Origin: an uncultured Erythrobacteraceae bacterium
GTDB lineage: Bacteria; Pseudomonadota; Alphaproteobacteria; Sphingomonadales; Sphingomonadaceae
NCBI GenBank assembly: GCA_950071875.1
Contig: CATMNW010000003.1
Location: 1-34,321 of the forward strand
DNA length: 34,321 bases
Direction of reading: 5' to 3'
This document shows, in pieces, positions 1-10,265 of the stretch. How positions within the stretch are numbered: position 1 is the first letter of the stretch; every line of letters begins with the position of its first letter. A program made the translations under genes and the position numbers. The notes under the pieces are model-generated. The model did not search any database. It saw only the letters and a program-made list of their open reading frames with translations, and was not told the origin of the DNA.

Positions 1-866
1 GTCAGGAACAGGGATCCAAGCAAGAGATACCCCATCGCGAAATAGACGATGCCGAAAAGCACGAAGAGCGGCCAGCCGAGCGCAGGCTCGGGCAGGCTGG
101 GAAGCGCGTTGCCGGCAAGCAGGGCGATGCCGCCGCCGACGACTGCCCAGACTGCGATACCAACGAAGCTGATACCCAGCATGGCAACCAGTTTGCCCAA
201 GAACACCGCGTCCATCGGTATGGCCGCCGCCAATACCTCAATCACCTTGTTGGCCTTCTCCTCGACGAGGTTGGAAAGCACCATCCCGGCAAGCAACATC
301 ATCAGCAGGAACAGAAGCAGTTGGCCCGCTTGTGCAGTCCGGATGCGGTCGGTGCGTTGAGCGGCGACGCTTGTGGCTATGGCATTGATACTGACCGGCG
401 GGTAGGCTGTGGCCTCGCTCGACCCGGCTTCTGCCGCGATCATGGCTATCGGCCCTTCCCAGAAATCCACCGCTTCCTGTGTTCCGGTGAGTATAGGAGC
501 TTCGAGCGTACCGCCGACAACGGCAGTGAAATTGCGTCCCGGCTCACGCAGGATTTCCGCGGCCGCTTTTTCGCCCGGCGCAATCTCGAGCTCGGGCAGT
601 ACGTTGCCGATTTTCGCGGCGAGGGTCTGGCGCGCATCGACCATTGCCCGGGCATCGTCTTCTGCCATGGCCACCGCGACGAGCCTTGTCGTGGCATCGC
701 GCTGCGCCTGCCCACCGATACCTCCGGCAAGCGCGCCCACGATGATCGGGAACAAGGGCCCAAGCAGGAAGAAGAAAAACGCCCGGCTGAACAGGATAGC
801 CTGAAAATCCCGTCGCGCGACGACGCGTGCTGCATCGAACAGCGAAAGGCGGGTTGTGTCGCTCAT
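1..866 (-). CDS. ABC-2 type transporter permease (partial, C-terminus outside window)
   Basis: Membrane subunit of an ABC exporter of the NatB/ABC-2 type, partner of the adjacent ATPase. The frame opens with ATG at 866 and stays open to the window edge, giving about 288 residues without a stop. After a short cytoplasmic start (MSDTTRLSLFDAARVVARRD) comes a first membrane helix rich in Phe and Leu (about residues 27-47), then a long soluble loop, then several helices from about residue 185. The VEEKANKVIEVL segment just after the second helix is characteristic of NatB-like ABC-2 permeases, which usually carry such a large external loop between the first two helices. The start overlaps the ATPase stop (ATGA), so the two are translationally coupled. 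The substrate cannot be told; Na+, drug or other small-molecule export are options. The 3' end is missing only because the window starts here. Confidence 0.85.
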   Translation of the reverse strand, partial: MSDTTRLSLFDAARVVARRDFQAILFSRAFFFFLLGPLFPIIVGALAGGIGGQAQRDATTRLVAVAMAEDDARAMVDARQTLAAKIGNVLPELEIAPGEKAAAEILREPGRNFTAVVGGTLEAPILTGTQEAVDFWEGPIAMIAAEAGSSEATAYPPVSINAIATSVAAQRTDRIRTAQAGQLLLFLLMMLLAGMVLSNLVEEKANKVIEVLAAAIPMDAVFLGKLVAMLGISFVGIAVWAVVGGGIALLAGNALPSLPEPALGWPLFVLFGIVYFAMGYLLLGSLFL

Positions 867-1849
867 GCTGCCGACTCCTTTGCCTGATCGTCTTCGAGTG
901 CGCGGGCTGCCGCCTCCCCTGCGATCTCCACGAAGGCATCGTGCAGGCCCGCCCTTTCGATGGACAGGGAAAGAATACCCGCCTCGCCGTCCAGCAGACG
1001 CTTGAGAAGCGCTTCGATGCCGACATCGGGCACAGGGAAATACCAGAAGTGGCTTCCGTCCGATTTCGCATCGTGCCGCACATCGGCTGGGAAGGCCGTT
1101 CGCCAATCGCCCGACGCGGTGCGTGTCTCCAGCCGCACTTGCGCAGGAATACGATCGCGTGCGAGATCCACTGACCCGGCGTAAGGCACCTTCCCTGCAG
1201 CGATGATCGCCACTTCATCGCAAAGCCGTTCGGCGTGGTGGATCACATGGGTCGAGAAAATGACCGTGGTCCCTCTATCGGCCAATTCGCGGATCATCAC
1301 CTCGAGCTTGCCTTGGTTGATCGCGTCGAGGCCGCTGAAAGGCTCATCGAACACCACCAGCTTTGGGCGATGCACCAGTGTTCCGAGCAGCTGGACCGTC
1401 TGCGCCATACCTTTCGAAAGCTGGCGGATCTGCCGGTCTACCGCGTGGCCCAATCCATGTCGTTCAAGCAATTCGCGACCTCGGGACTTGCCCTCTTCCA
1501 GCGAAAGTCCGCGAAGCGCACCCATGAATGCGATGGCATCATCGCACTTCATCGCGGGGTACAGGCCACGTTCTTCCGGCAGATAGCCGATCAGCTTGGC
1601 AACTTCGTGCGGTCGATCGTTACCGAACACCCGCCGAACGCCTTCGTCGGGATCGATAATACCCAGAAGCATGCGCAGTGTCGTGGTCTTGCCGGCACCA
1701 TTCGGACCGAGGATGCCGTAAATGGCACCTTCCGGCACCGCGATGTCGACGCCATCGACCGCAAGCGTGTCATCGAAGTGCTTGACCAGACCGCGCGCCT
1801 CGATAGCGAGCGGATGCGTATCGTGCGAAGCGGCAAGGGGTCGCGTCAT
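863..1849 (-). CDS. ABC transporter ATP-binding protein (NatA-like)
   Basis: Cytoplasmic ATPase subunit powering the neighbouring ABC-2 permease. The 328-residue product has Walker A (GPNGAGKTT) near residue 50, a signature motif variant LSKGM in place of LSGGQ, Walker B VVFDEPFSGLD and the switch His in STHVIHHAE. The last ~100 residues form an extra C-terminal domain (DUF4162-like position) that is common in ABC-2 exporters of this class. I chose ATG 1849 because AGGACAGG lies just upstream; an in-frame ATG at 1870 would add seven residues. The gene is divergent from queG with about 66 bases between them, so the promoters for both must lie there. Family assignment is firm; the transported substrate is unknown. 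Confidence 0.93.
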   Translation of the reverse strand: MTRPLAASHDTHPLAIEARGLVKHFDDTLAVDGVDIAVPEGAIYGILGPNGAGKTTTLRMLLGIIDPDEGVRRVFGNDRPHEVAKLIGYLPEERGLYPAMKCDDAIAFMGALRGLSLEEGKSRGRELLERHGLGHAVDRQIRQLSKGMAQTVQLLGTLVHRPKLVVFDEPFSGLDAINQGKLEVMIRELADRGTTVIFSTHVIHHAERLCDEVAIIAAGKVPYAGSVDLARDRIPAQVRLETRTASGDWRTAFPADVRHDAKSDGSHFWYFPVPDVGIEALLKRLLDGEAGILSLSIERAGLHDAFVEIAGEAAARALEDDQAKESAA

Positions 1850-1915
1850 GGCGCCTGTCCTAGTAAGCATGGACGCATGGGTAGTGGCTGGCAGTGAACG
1901 GGAGCCTGTGCAAGC

Positions 1916-2956
1916 ATGGTTAAGGCCGGATTACAGCACGCCCTGTGCGAAGAGGCTGCACGGCTGGGCTTCGCAGCCTGTGGCTTCACGTCGCCATCAC
2001 CCGATCCTGCGCGTGCCCGTCGGCTGGAACACTTCCTTGGCGAAGGACGCCACGGTTCCATGGAATGGATGGAAACACGCAAGGTGCAGCGGGCTTCTCC
2101 CCAAGGGCTGTGGCCCGAAGCGAGGAGCGTCATCGCGCTCGGAATGAGCTACGCACCGGATGTCGATCCGCTGGCGCTGGAAAGCGATCCGGAAAAGGCC
2201 CGAATATCCGTCTATGCCCAAGGGCGGGACTATCATGATGTCGTCAAGAAAGCCCTGAAGGCGCTTGCGCGGTGGTTGATCGAACGAGAGCCCGAGAGCG
2301 AACTGAAGGTCTTCGTTGATACGGCACCGGTCATGGAAAAGCCGCTGGGTCAGGCTGCGGGGATCGGCTGGCAGGGCAAGCATACCAATCTCGTCAGCCG
2401 CGAACACGGCTCCTGGCTGTTCCTTGGCGCGATCTACTCGACGCTCGACTTCGTGCCGGACGCATCGCATCCGGACCGCTGCGGCAATTGTCGTGCATGT
2501 CAGGATGCGTGTCCCACCGATGCCTTTCCAGCGCCGTACCAGCTCGATGCACGCCGGTGCATTTCCTATCTCACGATCGAGCACAAGGGTCCGATACCGG
2601 AGGAATTCCGGTCAGCCCTGGGCAATCGCATCTACGGCTGCGACGATTGCCTCGCCGTATGCCCGTGGAACAAGTTCGCCGATACGGCGCACCGCCATAT
2701 CAAGCTGGCGCCGCGCGAAGAACTGGTTACTCCCGACCTCGCCAGCTTTCTGCAGTTCGACGACGCATCTTTCCGACAATTCTTTTCCGGATCGCCGATC
2801 AAGCGTATCGGCCGGAACCGCTTCGTGAGGAATTGCCTCTACGCGGCGGGGAATAGCGGTTCGAAGAGCCTCGAGCCTTTCGTTGTCGCACTATTGGAAG
2901 ATCCAGATCCTGCAGTGGGCGATGCGGCCGGTTGGGCGGCGGCGCAACTTCGCTAA
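1916..2956 (+). CDS. queG: epoxyqueuosine reductase QueG
   Basis: Catalyses the last step of queuosine biosynthesis, reducing epoxyqueuosine to queuosine in the wobble position of tRNAs for Asp, Asn, His and Tyr, using cobalamin and two [4Fe-4S] clusters. The 346-residue protein has the family layout: an N-terminal domain with the [23 protein letters not shown] stretch split over residues ~138-160 (cobalamin/active-site region), a ferredoxin-like domain with [16 protein letters not shown] and a following conserved Cys in [13 protein letters not shown], the second cluster motif [11 protein letters not shown], and a short HEAT-like C-terminus ([17 protein letters not shown]). ATG 1916 follows a GGGAG stretch with a rather long spacer. 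Its stop codon overlaps by four bases the stop of the convergent CoA-transferase gene, leaving no room for a separate terminator. Confidence 0.96.
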   Translation: MVKAGLQHALCEEAARLGFAACGFTSPSPDPARARRLEHFLGEGRHGSMEWMETRKVQRASPQGLWPEARSVIALGMSYAPDVDPLALESDPEKARISVYAQGRDYHDVVKKALKALARWLIEREPESELKVFVDTAPVMEKPLGQAAGIGWQGKHTNLVSREHGSWLFLGAIYSTLDFVPDASHPDRCGNCRACQDACPTDAFPAPYQLDARRCISYLTIEHKGPIPEEFRSALGNRIYGCDDCLAVCPWNKFADTAHRHIKLAPREELVTPDLASFLQFDDASFRQFFSGSPIKRIGRNRFVRNCLYAAGNSGSKSLEPFVVALLEDPDPAVGDAAGWAAAQLR

Positions 2957-4113
2957 CGCTTGCGGAACTCGCCAGTATTTTCGCCAAGAAGCGGGGCATG
3001 GCCCGGTTCGGGTGCATCCCAAGCGGAAAATCGCGACGGCTCCCGCATTTCAACAACCTGACCCTCGCTGGGATGTTCGCGCCGAAGAAAGAAGCCGGAG
3101 GCGTTCAAATGGGGTTCTTCGGCTATGTCGGCCATGTCGCGGACCGGCATTGCCGGGATTGAATTGGCATGCATCAGAGCGACCAGATCCTCGGTCGTGA
3201 AGGTGGCAGTCAATTCTGCAATGCGACCGTACAGTTCGGACTGACCGGCAATCAGCCCTTCGAGCGATGCGAAGCGTTCCTGGCCGGCAAATTCTTCATC
3301 GCCCATGATGGCGATGACCTTGGTGAAGTGGTCGAGCTTGTACGGGACAACGCTGACGTAGCCATCCTTCGTCGCAAAAGGCTGGCGATCAGGATCGACC
3401 TGCCGCGCATAACAGGCTTGCCCGACCGGCGGTTCGAACGTGTTACCGCCCAAGTGCTCTTTCAGCATGAAGCTGCTGAAAGCCTCCAGCATCGGTATCT
3501 CCACGTGCTGCCCTTGTCCGGTGCGCAGGCGGTGGATCACCGCGGCCATCACGGCATAGGCAGCGTGCAGCCCTGCAACCTTGTCTGCAATCAGCGATGG
3601 CAGATAGCGTGGGCGCGCGTCTCCATCTGCTCGCGGTAACAGTGTGCAGGTTCCGCTCGCCGCCTGGATCACATCATCATATGCTTGCAGGCCGGAGTAG
3701 GGGCCGCCGGACCCGAAGCCTACGCAATGTGCATAGATGATGTTTGGGGCATAACCGCGCACCGTATCGTAATCGAAGCCAAGCCGCCCGATCGCTTCGG
3801 CGCGTACATTATGGATAAAGGCGTCGGCCCCCTCCAGCAGGTCCCGCAAAGCGGCCTTGTCGCCATCCTGCTTGAGGTCGAGCACGAGCGATTTCTTGCC
3901 GCGGTTCAGCGCCATGAAGGCGGGACCCATTCCGGCGGAATGCGCGGGCTTGGCAGCATAGCGGAAACCGTCACCGCCCGGCGCTTCGACCTTGATGACT
4001 TCTGCCCCGAAGTCGGCCAGGATCTGGGTGCAGTAAGGACCGAAGACAACCGAAGTCATGTCGATCACCCGAAGCCCTTCGAGCATCGGACGGCCGTCCC
4101 CGGTTTCGATCAC
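2953..4113 (-). CDS. class III CoA-transferase (CaiB/BaiF family)
   Basis: Transfers CoA between carboxylic acids in the formyl-CoA transferase/CaiB fold. The 386-residue product opens with [20 protein letters not shown] and then has [33 protein letters not shown] (with the LD following the RGK loop), [11 protein letters not shown] and [13 protein letters not shown], the usual order for this family. The active-site Asp is probably in the [12 protein letters not shown] region. I chose GTG 4113 because GAAGGAA lies eight bases upstream and the codon overlaps the stop of the preceding reductase as GTGA; ATG 4086 is a weaker alternative that would remove nine residues. Being coupled to a ferredoxin reductase suggests a catabolic pathway with a monooxygenase step, but the acid substrate is unknown. 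Confidence 0.92.
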   Translation of the reverse strand: MIETGDGRPMLEGLRVIDMTSVVFGPYCTQILADFGAEVIKVEAPGGDGFRYAAKPAHSAGMGPAFMALNRGKKSLVLDLKQDGDKAALRDLLEGADAFIHNVRAEAIGRLGFDYDTVRGYAPNIIYAHCVGFGSGGPYSGLQAYDDVIQAASGTCTLLPRADGDARPRYLPSLIADKVAGLHAAYAVMAAVIHRLRTGQGQHVEIPMLEAFSSFMLKEHLGGNTFEPPVGQACYARQVDPDRQPFATKDGYVSVVPYKLDHFTKVIAIMGDEEFAGQERFASLEGLIAGQSELYGRIAELTATFTTEDLVALMHANSIPAMPVRDMADIAEEPHLNASGFFLRREHPSEGQVVEMREPSRFSAWDAPEPGHAPLLGENTGEFRKR

Positions 4114-5336
4114 CGCATTTCCTTCAATTGGACTTCGCTGTCGACCAGTAATTCGGGATCGATCTCGGCGCGTTCGGTAACCAGTTTGCGCCCCTGCACG
4201 TAATCCTTGGTATTGTTCACGCAGTCGAGCGCGATGACCCTTCCTTCCTTGAGGTAGATTACGCTGAACTTCTTCTCTGCCGGATCGCCGCGCACCACGC
4301 TCGCATCGAAGCCGGTGGAAATGCCGACAGTCTGCAAACGCAAATCGTACTGGTTCGACCAGAACCACGGGATCGCGTCGTAATCCTGCTTGTCGCCCAT
4401 GATGGCCTTGGCTGCGCAGGTCGCCATATCGTTAGCGTTCTGAACCGATTCCAGCCGGATCACCATATTGTCCGCATATGGATTGGCGTGCGCGGCACAG
4501 TCGCCGATGGCGTAAATATCGTCCAGCGTCGTCCGCCCGTACGTATCGACATCCACTCCGTTCGAACCGGCGGCACCGGCTGCGATCAGCGGGCCAACCG
4601 ACGGCACGATACCGATCCCGGCGATGATGACATCACAGGGAATTTTCTCGCCGCTGTCCGTCAGCACGGACATGACACGCCCGTCTTCGCCTTCGATACT
4701 CTCGACCCCGGTGGAGAGGCGCAGATCGACGCCCTGGCTGCGGTGATAGTCGGCGTAGAAATCCGAAAGCTGCGGTCCGGCAACGCGCGCCAGCACCCGA
4801 TCGAGCATTTCGACCACCGTCACCTCGCATCCCAGCTTGCGCAGGACAGCTGCCGCTTCGAGACCGATATAGCCGGCCCCGACGATAACTGCGCGCTTGG
4901 CTCCGGAAGCAAGCTCCTCGCGGAGCAGGTCGACGTCACGGCGTGACCTGACGTAATGGATGCCATTCAGGTCGCTGCCCGGGCATGACAGCCGCCGCGC
5001 ATCGCCGCCACCGGCCCAGATCAGCTTGCGATAGCCAACCCTCGTGTCATCGGACAAAGTCAGCGTACGGGACTGCGCATCAACCTCGTTGACGTTACGC
5101 CCCGGGCGCAATTCAATGCCCTTGTCGGACCAGAATTGTTCCGGGCGGATCTGGATTCGATCGAAAGATTTTTCGCCGGCCAGATAGTCCTTGGACAGCG
5201 GTGGGCGCTCGTACGGCGGGTTACGGTCCCTGCTGACCATCAGAATAGATTCTTCATGCCCGTTCTGGCGCAACGCGATCGCGGCCTGGGCTCCACCGTG
5301 GCCCGAACCGACGATGATGATATCGTAATGTTCCAT
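4110..5336 (-). CDS. FAD-dependent ferredoxin/rubredoxin-type reductase
   Basis: A 408-residue NAD(P)H:ferredoxin oxidoreductase of the family that includes putidaredoxin and terpredoxin reductases, which feed electrons through a 2Fe-2S ferredoxin to P450s or dioxygenases. Seen directly: an N-terminal FAD Rossmann motif ([14 protein letters not shown]), the [12 protein letters not shown] signature at residues ~42-53, a central NAD-binding motif ([20 protein letters not shown]), the second FAD motif with [10 protein letters not shown], and the C-terminal reductase domain with [12 protein letters not shown]. No ferredoxin gene lies next to it, so the partner is elsewhere; the P450 at 30.4 kb is a possible client, which is inference only. 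No clear Shine-Dalgarno precedes ATG 5336; instead a perfect 8-bp stem hairpin ends about nine bases upstream. Confidence 0.93.
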   Translation of the reverse strand: MEHYDIIIVGSGHGGAQAAIALRQNGHEESILMVSRDRNPPYERPPLSKDYLAGEKSFDRIQIRPEQFWSDKGIELRPGRNVNEVDAQSRTLTLSDDTRVGYRKLIWAGGGDARRLSCPGSDLNGIHYVRSRRDVDLLREELASGAKRAVIVGAGYIGLEAAAVLRKLGCEVTVVEMLDRVLARVAGPQLSDFYADYHRSQGVDLRLSTGVESIEGEDGRVMSVLTDSGEKIPCDVIIAGIGIVPSVGPLIAAGAAGSNGVDVDTYGRTTLDDIYAIGDCAAHANPYADNMVIRLESVQNANDMATCAAKAIMGDKQDYDAIPWFWSNQYDLRLQTVGISTGFDASVVRGDPAEKKFSVIYLKEGRVIALDCVNNTKDYVQGRKLVTERAEIDPELLVDSEVQLKEMR

Positions 5337-5345
5337 CGCCGCGCT

Positions 5346-5367
5346 GGCTGGCGCGAAAACGCCAGCC
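5346..5367 (-). promoter_or_regulatory. hairpin just upstream of the reductase start
   Basis: In the minus-strand transcript GGCTGGCG and CGCCAGCC form an eight-base-pair stem around the loop TTTTCG, nine bases before the ATG of the ferredoxin reductase and about 40 bases after the glutamate dehydrogenase stop. There is no T-run after it, so it is not a standard terminator. It occupies the place where a ribosome binding site would be, so it may limit translation, stabilise the upstream mRNA end or be a processing site. The pairing is seen; the function is inferred. Confidence 0.4.
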
Positions 5368-5407
5368 GGTCAAGCCCGCCCGGTCGAGACGTGCGCTCAG
5401 CGCGTTC

Positions 5408-8400
5408 TCACCTCGCGAGCAGGTTGCGGGCCATGCTGGCGACCTGCGCTAATGTAGCAGGAGCGACTTCGCCCTGCGCCTGCGCTCGCCCGACCATCGA
5501 ACGGAACTGCCGGATCGCTGCAGCGTGTTCGGCAGCCCAGCCTTCGACCGCAGCAAGGGGATCTTCCTTCGCTCCCTTGCGTCGCGCCAGACGTCGCAGG
5601 AACTCCAGCCGCATCTGCTGGAAGTCGCGCGAAAGCCCGGAAACAAGCAAGCGCTCCCAAATGTCCGACGGATTCATCATGGCCGAAGTGCTCTGCGCCC
5701 AGTCGAGGCCGATGCGCTCACCCAGATCGGTAAACGCGGAGGTCAACGCGCGAACGTCGATGTCGGCATTGCGGGCCAGTGACGAGAGGCCAACCGCACC
5801 GTCCATGTCGTAGAGGTGCGTCACCTTCGCGGCCAGCTTCTCGGGCGCGCCCATGTCGATGAACTCGGTGCGCAGCTTGTCGGACTGACGCATCGATGCG
5901 GCGGTCAGCAATTCCTCCGAATCGGTCATCAGCTTCGACACCCGGTCCTTCAGGCTGTCGATCAGTTCGCTCGGCGGCATAGTGCTGGCACCGGCACGGA
6001 TGAGATCGGCCATCTGGCTGCGCAACGCGCCTGCCGTATGGCGGAAAAGGTAGATACGCACCTCTTCAGGCATGTCGGTGGTTTCCAGCTCTTCCCATAG
6101 CTGGCTTGCACCCAGCAGCTTGTCGGCAACGACGAACGCCGCGGTCACATCGGCCAGCCCGACGCCTTCTTCCTCGCTCAGTTCGAACGGGTGGACGAAG
6201 CCCATGCGGTTGACCAGGCGATTGGCCAGTCCGGTTGCAATGATTTCCCGCCGCAATTGGTGGCTTTCGATCTGGGCCCTGTATTTCTTGCGCATCGCCG
6301 TCGGGAAATATTCGATCAGCAAATCATGAACCGCCGGATCGTCTGGCAGCCCGCTGGCCTCGATGGCATCTTGCAGCACCAGCTTGGTCGAGGACAACAG
6401 CACGGCAAGTTCCGGGCGGGTGAGCCCGCGTCCGTCGGCTGAACGGCGCGCCAAGGTCTCGCTCGGCGCGAGGCCTTCGGTCTGGCGGTCCAGCGCGCCG
6501 CGATCTTCGAGCGCTTCGATCAGCCGTAGCTGTGGCGGCACTGCTCCCGCGCCGCCCTGTTCGGCGATCGACAGCGCAAGCGCCTGCAGGCGATTATCCT
6601 CCAGCACGATTTCGGCGACTTCGTCGGTCATCGATTCGAGCAGTTTCACGCGCTTGGGCTCGGTCAAATCACCCGAGCGCTTCGCGGCAGCCAGCGCGAT
6701 CTTGATGTTGACCTCGTTGTCCGAGCAATCGACGCCTGCCGAATTGTCGATGAAATCGGTATTGCAGCGCCCGCCGTGGAGCGAAAACTCGATGCGCGCT
6801 GCCTGGGTTATACCAAGGTTGGCGCCTTCGCCGATAACCTTGGCCTGCAGATCTGCAGCATCGACACGCAAGGCGTCGTTTGCCGGATCGCCTACCTGCA
6901 CATTGTTTTCGTGGCTGGCCTTCACGTAGGTGCCGATCCCTCCGAACCAGATCAGGTCGACCTGCGATTTGAGGATCGCCGATATAAGGGCCTCGGGCTC
7001 GACTTCCTTCGAGTCGATGCCGAGCTTGGCCTGTATCGCCTTCGTCAGCTTGATGCTTTTCGCATCCCGGCGAAACACGCCGCCGCCACGCGAAATGAGC
7101 TTTTCGTCATAGTCTTCCCAGCTCGAACGCGGTAGTTCGAACAGGCGCTTTCGTTCCTTCCAGCTCGCAGCCGGGTCGGGATCGGGATCGAGGAAGATGT
7201 GACGGTGATCGAATGCGGCGACGAGCTTGATCGCCTTCGACAGCAGCATGCCGTTGCCGAACACGTCGCCCGACATGTCTCCGCAGCCCGCGACTTCGAT
7301 ACTGTCGGTCTGTACGTCGACACCCATCTCGAGGAAGTGTCGCTGGACACTGACCCACGCACCCTTGGCCGTGATGCCCATCGCCTTGTGATCGTAGCCC
7401 TTCGAGCCACCCGAGGCGAAGGCATCGTCGAGCCAGAAATCCCGCGAGTCCGCAATCGCATTCGCGACGTCCGAAAAAGTCGCTGTCCCCTTGTCGGCCG
7501 CGACAACGAAATAGGGATCTTCGCCGTCGTTTATCACGACCTGGTCGGGGTGGACGACCTTTTCGTCGACGATATTGTCAGTGACGGAAAGCAGCGTACG
7601 GATGAACACCTCGTAGCTGCCGCGACCTTCGGCCGCCCAGGCCTCGCGGTCCAGCGCAGGGTTGGGCAATTGCTTGGGGTAGAAACCGCCCTTGGCACCT
7701 GTCGGTACGATGACCGCGTTCTTCACGCGCTGTGCCTTCATCAGACCCAGGATTTCGGTGCGGAAATCGTCGCGGCGGTCAGACCAGCGAAGGCCCCCGC
7801 GTGCAACCGGGCCGCTACGCAGGTGAATGCCTTCGACCCGGCGCGAATATACGAAAATCTCGCGATAGGGGACAGGTTTCGGGAGACCTGGAACCATGCT
7901 CGAATCGATCTTGAAAGCAAGCGCCTCTGCCGCGGCTGGGGCGAAGGCGTTGGTGCGTAGAATCGCATCCACCAACGAATTGTACAGGCGTAGCAATCGA
8001 TCGTCGTTGATCGCCTTTACCTTGGACAGGCCCCGTTTGATTGCCGAGCGCGCTTCTTCCACCGCGCTGTCGCGATCGCCGGAAAATTCGGGATCGTGGC
8101 GCGCGATGAAAAGAGCGACGAGCGCGCGGGTGACGTCCGGCGCGGCGGCCAGTGCATCCACCACCGTGTAGATCGTGAAGCCCATGCCGACCTGGCGCAG
8201 GTAACGGTAGAAGGCGCGCAGCCAATTCGCTTCGCGCGCAGCGAGGCCGGCTTCCGGCACAAGCCGGTTGAACGGGTCGTTCTCGGCTTCTTCGTTGAGT
8301 ACCGCGGCAATCGCTTCCTCGATACCGCCGGCGCGTTCGATCAGCGCCTTCGAATCGGCACCCGGTTTCAGGTCGAGCAGGAAATCGTGGATGGTGCCAA

Positions 8401-10096
8401 GGCGGCCATCATCGAGGACCGTCGGCATTTCCGATCGAACATAGAAACCGAAATCTTCCAGCGCGGGCACCCCTTCGGAAAGGGGCAGGCTTCCTTCCGA
8501 CTGGTAAAGCTTCAGGCGCAGGCAGCCTTCGGCTTCGCGCTCGCAGAAATACATGCGAGCCCCGCGTACGACTTCCTCGCTCTCGATGCTGGCACCAAGA
8601 TTGTGCAAGCGATCAATGTCCAGTGCGGCTTCGCGCGGGCCCCAGCGGCCGCGAAAGGCAGTGGGGAAATGATCGGCAAAGCGCATGGCCAGACCGGCGG
8701 CCCGGCTGGGTTCTTCCAGGGTTGCAAGCTCGGCCTCCACTGCCTCGGTCCAGCCGCGCAGCAAGGTTTGCATCTGCTCTTCCAGCCGCCCCTCGTCGAG
8801 CGCGCTGTCGCCGTCGCGAATGTCGAAAACGAAACGAATGGTGGCAAGATTGCCGCCTTCGACCTCGAGGCTCCAGTCGAGCAGGCGACCGGACGATGCC
8901 TCTTCCAGCAGCGCCTGAATTTCGAGACGCACCTGCGTCGCAACCATGTCGCGCGGCAGCCAGACGAATGCGAACAGGTGACGTGCCAGCGGCGCTTCGA
9001 CCATCGAGAGGCGAGGGCGCGGGCGATCGACCAGGCTCATCATGGTCGTCGCGACACGTTCCACATCCTTCTCGGAGAAGCCGATCAGAAGGTCGTGCGG
9101 CAAAGTGGTCAAAGCATGGACCAGTGCCTTGCCGGCATGACCGGCTTCGTCGAAGCCATGCTTGTCGCGCAATTCGTCAAGCTGGCGACGCAGACGGGGA
9201 ACGCTGCGTGGAGGAGCGGCCAGTGCTGCGCTGGTCCAGACACCGGCATGGATCGACAGCGCGACGGTTTTCTTCCCTTCCATCACCGGAATGATGAAAA
9301 GGTCCAGCGGCACCCGACGGTGTACGTTGCTGAGATGGTTCGCCTTGATGATCAGCGGGCGGCGCGTGTCCGCCCCCTTGTCGAACCAGTCGAAAGCGCG
9401 GTCGAAGGAGGGTTCTGCGAGCAACTGTGGAGTGCTCTTGCGACAGATCCCCAATTCGTCGCTTTGCGTACCATCGCGGTGGCGCTTCGCGTGGCCGAGC
9501 TGAGTGAGCATGCCCGAATTGAGCCAGTCCAGCAGATCGGCGCCTTCCGAATCGTCCTGACGAATACGCTCTGCATCGGAAGCCATGGCTTCCTGCAGCT
9601 TTGTCCAATCGACAACTGCGGCCCGTACGTCGGCGAGGGTTTCCTTCAATCGATCTTGGAGAAGTCGGCGCGTCTTCGCATCGACACGCGCGGCCTCAAT
9701 GTAGATCATCGATTCCCAATAGCCATCTTCGGGATCGCCCTTCGGAATGCCGGTCAGCACTCCTTTTTCGTCACGCTCTACGGGAATGACCGGGTGAACG
9801 AGGCGATCGATCGAGAGGCCGAGCGCAGCGATCGAAGCTGCGACGGAATCGACCAGAAACGGCATGTCGTCGTTGACGACAGCAATGCGGGTAAGGCGTT
9901 TGTCGTCGCTGACGCTTTCGATTGCCATCGCCGACTTGCCGAGCACCCGTTGTGCGGCAACTTCGCCGAGGAACTGGGCGGCATCGCGCAGCTGCGTCTT
10001 GTCGAACGGTGTGTCACCTGAAAGCAGCGACTGCTGCATGCGCTCGGTGATAGCGGTCTGAAGCTTCTTGGGAAGCACGGAACTTGTCGAACCCAT
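5408..10096 (-). CDS. NAD-specific glutamate dehydrogenase, large (about 180 kDa) bacterial type
   Basis: Oxidatively deaminates glutamate to 2-oxoglutarate with NAD+, a catabolic role typical of the L_180 class described as GdhB in Pseudomonas and GdhZ in Caulobacter. The 1,562-residue product matches the size of that class. The N-terminal half holds the regulatory ACT-like part (residues ~1-700, with NDDMPFLVDSVAASIAALG near the start). The catalytic core follows, with RSGPVARGGLRWSDRRDDFRTE split around residue ~765, the substrate-lysine loop TGAKGGFYPKQLP near residue 800, and the NAD-binding part around GCGDMSGDVFGNGML and FGGIGTYVK. The C-terminal helical region runs to the end. ATG 10096 is preceded by AAGGAGAG. 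A 71-base gap with a hairpin separates it from the reductase. The minus-strand genes upstream end 169 bases away, so it probably has its own promoter in 10,097-10,265, where I see nothing distinctive. Confidence 0.96.
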   Translation of the reverse strand: MGSTSSVLPKKLQTAITERMQQSLLSGDTPFDKTQLRDAAQFLGEVAAQRVLGKSAMAIESVSDDKRLTRIAVVNDDMPFLVDSVAASIAALGLSIDRLVHPVIPVERDEKGVLTGIPKGDPEDGYWESMIYIEAARVDAKTRRLLQDRLKETLADVRAAVVDWTKLQEAMASDAERIRQDDSEGADLLDWLNSGMLTQLGHAKRHRDGTQSDELGICRKSTPQLLAEPSFDRAFDWFDKGADTRRPLIIKANHLSNVHRRVPLDLFIIPVMEGKKTVALSIHAGVWTSAALAAPPRSVPRLRRQLDELRDKHGFDEAGHAGKALVHALTTLPHDLLIGFSEKDVERVATTMMSLVDRPRPRLSMVEAPLARHLFAFVWLPRDMVATQVRLEIQALLEEASSGRLLDWSLEVEGGNLATIRFVFDIRDGDSALDEGRLEEQMQTLLRGWTEAVEAELATLEEPSRAAGLAMRFADHFPTAFRGRWGPREAALDIDRLHNLGASIESEEVVRGARMYFCEREAEGCLRLKLYQSEGSLPLSEGVPALEDFGFYVRSEMPTVLDDGRLGTIHDFLLDLKPGADSKALIERAGGIEEAIAAVLNEEAENDPFNRLVPEAGLAAREANWLRAFYRYLRQVGMGFTIYTVVDALAAAPDVTRALVALFIARHDPEFSGDRDSAVEEARSAIKRGLSKVKAINDDRLLRLYNSLVDAILRTNAFAPAAAEALAFKIDSSMVPGLPKPVPYREIFVYSRRVEGIHLRSGPVARGGLRWSDRRDDFRTEILGLMKAQRVKNAVIVPTGAKGGFYPKQLPNPALDREAWAAEGRGSYEVFIRTLLSVTDNIVDEKVVHPDQVVINDGEDPYFVVAADKGTATFSDVANAIADSRDFWLDDAFASGGSKGYDHKAMGITAKGAWVSVQRHFLEMGVDVQTDSIEVAGCGDMSGDVFGNGMLLSKAIKLVAAFDHRHIFLDPDPDPAASWKERKRLFELPRSSWEDYDEKLISRGGGVFRRDAKSIKLTKAIQAKLGIDSKEVEPEALISAILKSQVDLIWFGGIGTYVKASHENNVQVGDPANDALRVDAADLQAKVIGEGANLGITQAARIEFSLHGGRCNTDFIDNSAGVDCSDNEVNIKIALAAAKRSGDLTEPKRVKLLESMTDEVAEIVLEDNRLQALALSIAEQGGAGAVPPQLRLIEALEDRGALDRQTEGLAPSETLARRSADGRGLTRPELAVLLSSTKLVLQDAIEASGLPDDPAVHDLLIEYFPTAMRKKYRAQIESHQLRREIIATGLANRLVNRMGFVHPFELSEEEGVGLADVTAAFVVADKLLGASQLWEELETTDMPEEVRIYLFRHTAGALRSQMADLIRAGASTMPPSELIDSLKDRVSKLMTDSEELLTAASMRQSDKLRTEFIDMGAPEKLAAKVTHLYDMDGAVGLSSLARNADIDVRALTSAFTDLGERIGLDWAQSTSAMMNPSDIWERLLVSGLSRDFQQMRLEFLRRLARRKGAKEDPLAAVEGWAAEHAAAIRQFRSMVGRAQAQGEVAPATLAQVASMARNLLAR

Positions 10097-10265
10097 GCGG
10101 GGCCTCTCTCCTTGCGGCGCATGATGATTTCGTCGCCGCGAAATATGCGAGTCGTGTGATCCACCACTCCGGGGCCGCGCCTAGTCCTGTTGGCACCGGC
10201 TCGCAAGGTGCAGCGCGGGCGAATTTGAAATCGTATGCGACAGACGCGCTGCCGCTACGGCACGC

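Noticed and set aside
8096-10021. A 641-codon open frame on the + strand
   Set aside because: It is antisense to the NAD-glutamate dehydrogenase, whose motifs and length are unambiguous. The antisense frame is open because GC-rich codon bias removes stops; its protein shows no family features.
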